From Methanothrix harundinacea (lineage in GTDB: Archaea > Halobacteriota > Methanosarcinia > Methanotrichales > Methanotrichaceae), in the NCBI GenBank assembly GCA_002502785.1, contig DAQG01000064.1, forward strand, positions 1 to 30,724: a stretch of 30,724 nt of DNA, written 5' to 3'. The notes beneath the pieces were generated by a model. It was not told the DNA's origin. It made no database searches and saw only the letters and a program-made list of their open reading frames with translations. Each line of letters begins with the position of its first letter. Position 1 is the stretch's first letter. The position numbers and the translations under genes were made by a program. This document shows, piece by piece, positions 30,690 through 30,724 of the stretch.

Positions 30690-30724
30690 GCCGAGAATCG
30701 ACTTTTATGGCTCTTCGCTATTTC

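Overview
The window comes from an archaeon, most probably an aceticlastic methanogen of the Methanothrix (Methanosaeta) type. Evidence: TATA-box promoters ahead of nearly every operon, several of them giving leaderless or near-leaderless messages; methanogen- or archaea-specific families (UPF0212, a DUF5350-like small protein, Taw1, Kae1, archaeal three-cysteine ThiI); a tRNA-Trp whose intron carries a box C/D guide RNA; and high-GC coding sequence. The genus is an inference; no marker such as mcr is present.

Layout. 1-3.6 kb is a decayed edge: the end of an AT-rich foreign-looking gene, the C-terminal half of an alpha/beta hydrolase, a DrrAB-type ABC exporter, an N-terminal piece of an EEP-family nuclease, and intact UPF0212. 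3.6-5.8 kb encodes an XPD/Rad3-like helicase. 5.9-9.1 kb is an envelope-stress block: a secreted protein, PspA, PspAA, and on the other strand PspAB and the HtpX protease. 9.4-12 kb has kae1 (without a fused Bud32) and purD on the minus strand, then glnA divergently. 13.5-14.2 kb has tRNA-Lys(CTT), the intron-bearing tRNA-Trp(CCA) and a small unknown gene. 14.5-16.0 kb is nfo (endonuclease IV) followed directly by a duplicated-domain membrane protein. 16.2-19.2 kb has a lone receiver protein, taw1, a secreted beta-helix protein, a gene-poor gap and a cold-shock protein.

19.3-25.6 kb is the metabolic centre of interest. A minus-strand cluster encodes both subunits of ATP-citrate lyase (aclB, aclA), an aconitase-superfamily large subunit and a PHP phosphoesterase. 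A methyltransferase-like gene diverges from it, and the shared promoter region holds four 11-bp tandem repeats. 25.6-28.0 kb holds a membrane-anchored NB-ARC/TPR (NLR-like STAND) protein beside tRNA-Pro(TGG). The window ends with a flippase-like UPF0104 membrane protein, a small leaderless DUF5350-type gene missed by ordinary length cut-offs, and thiI.

The most promising candidates for something undescribed are the citrate-lyase cluster with its helically phased repeat array, and the membrane NLR-like protein at the tRNA-Pro locus. The tRNA-Trp intron guide RNA is a known type but can be read here base by base. All functions are read from motifs and remembered family features; no database search was run.
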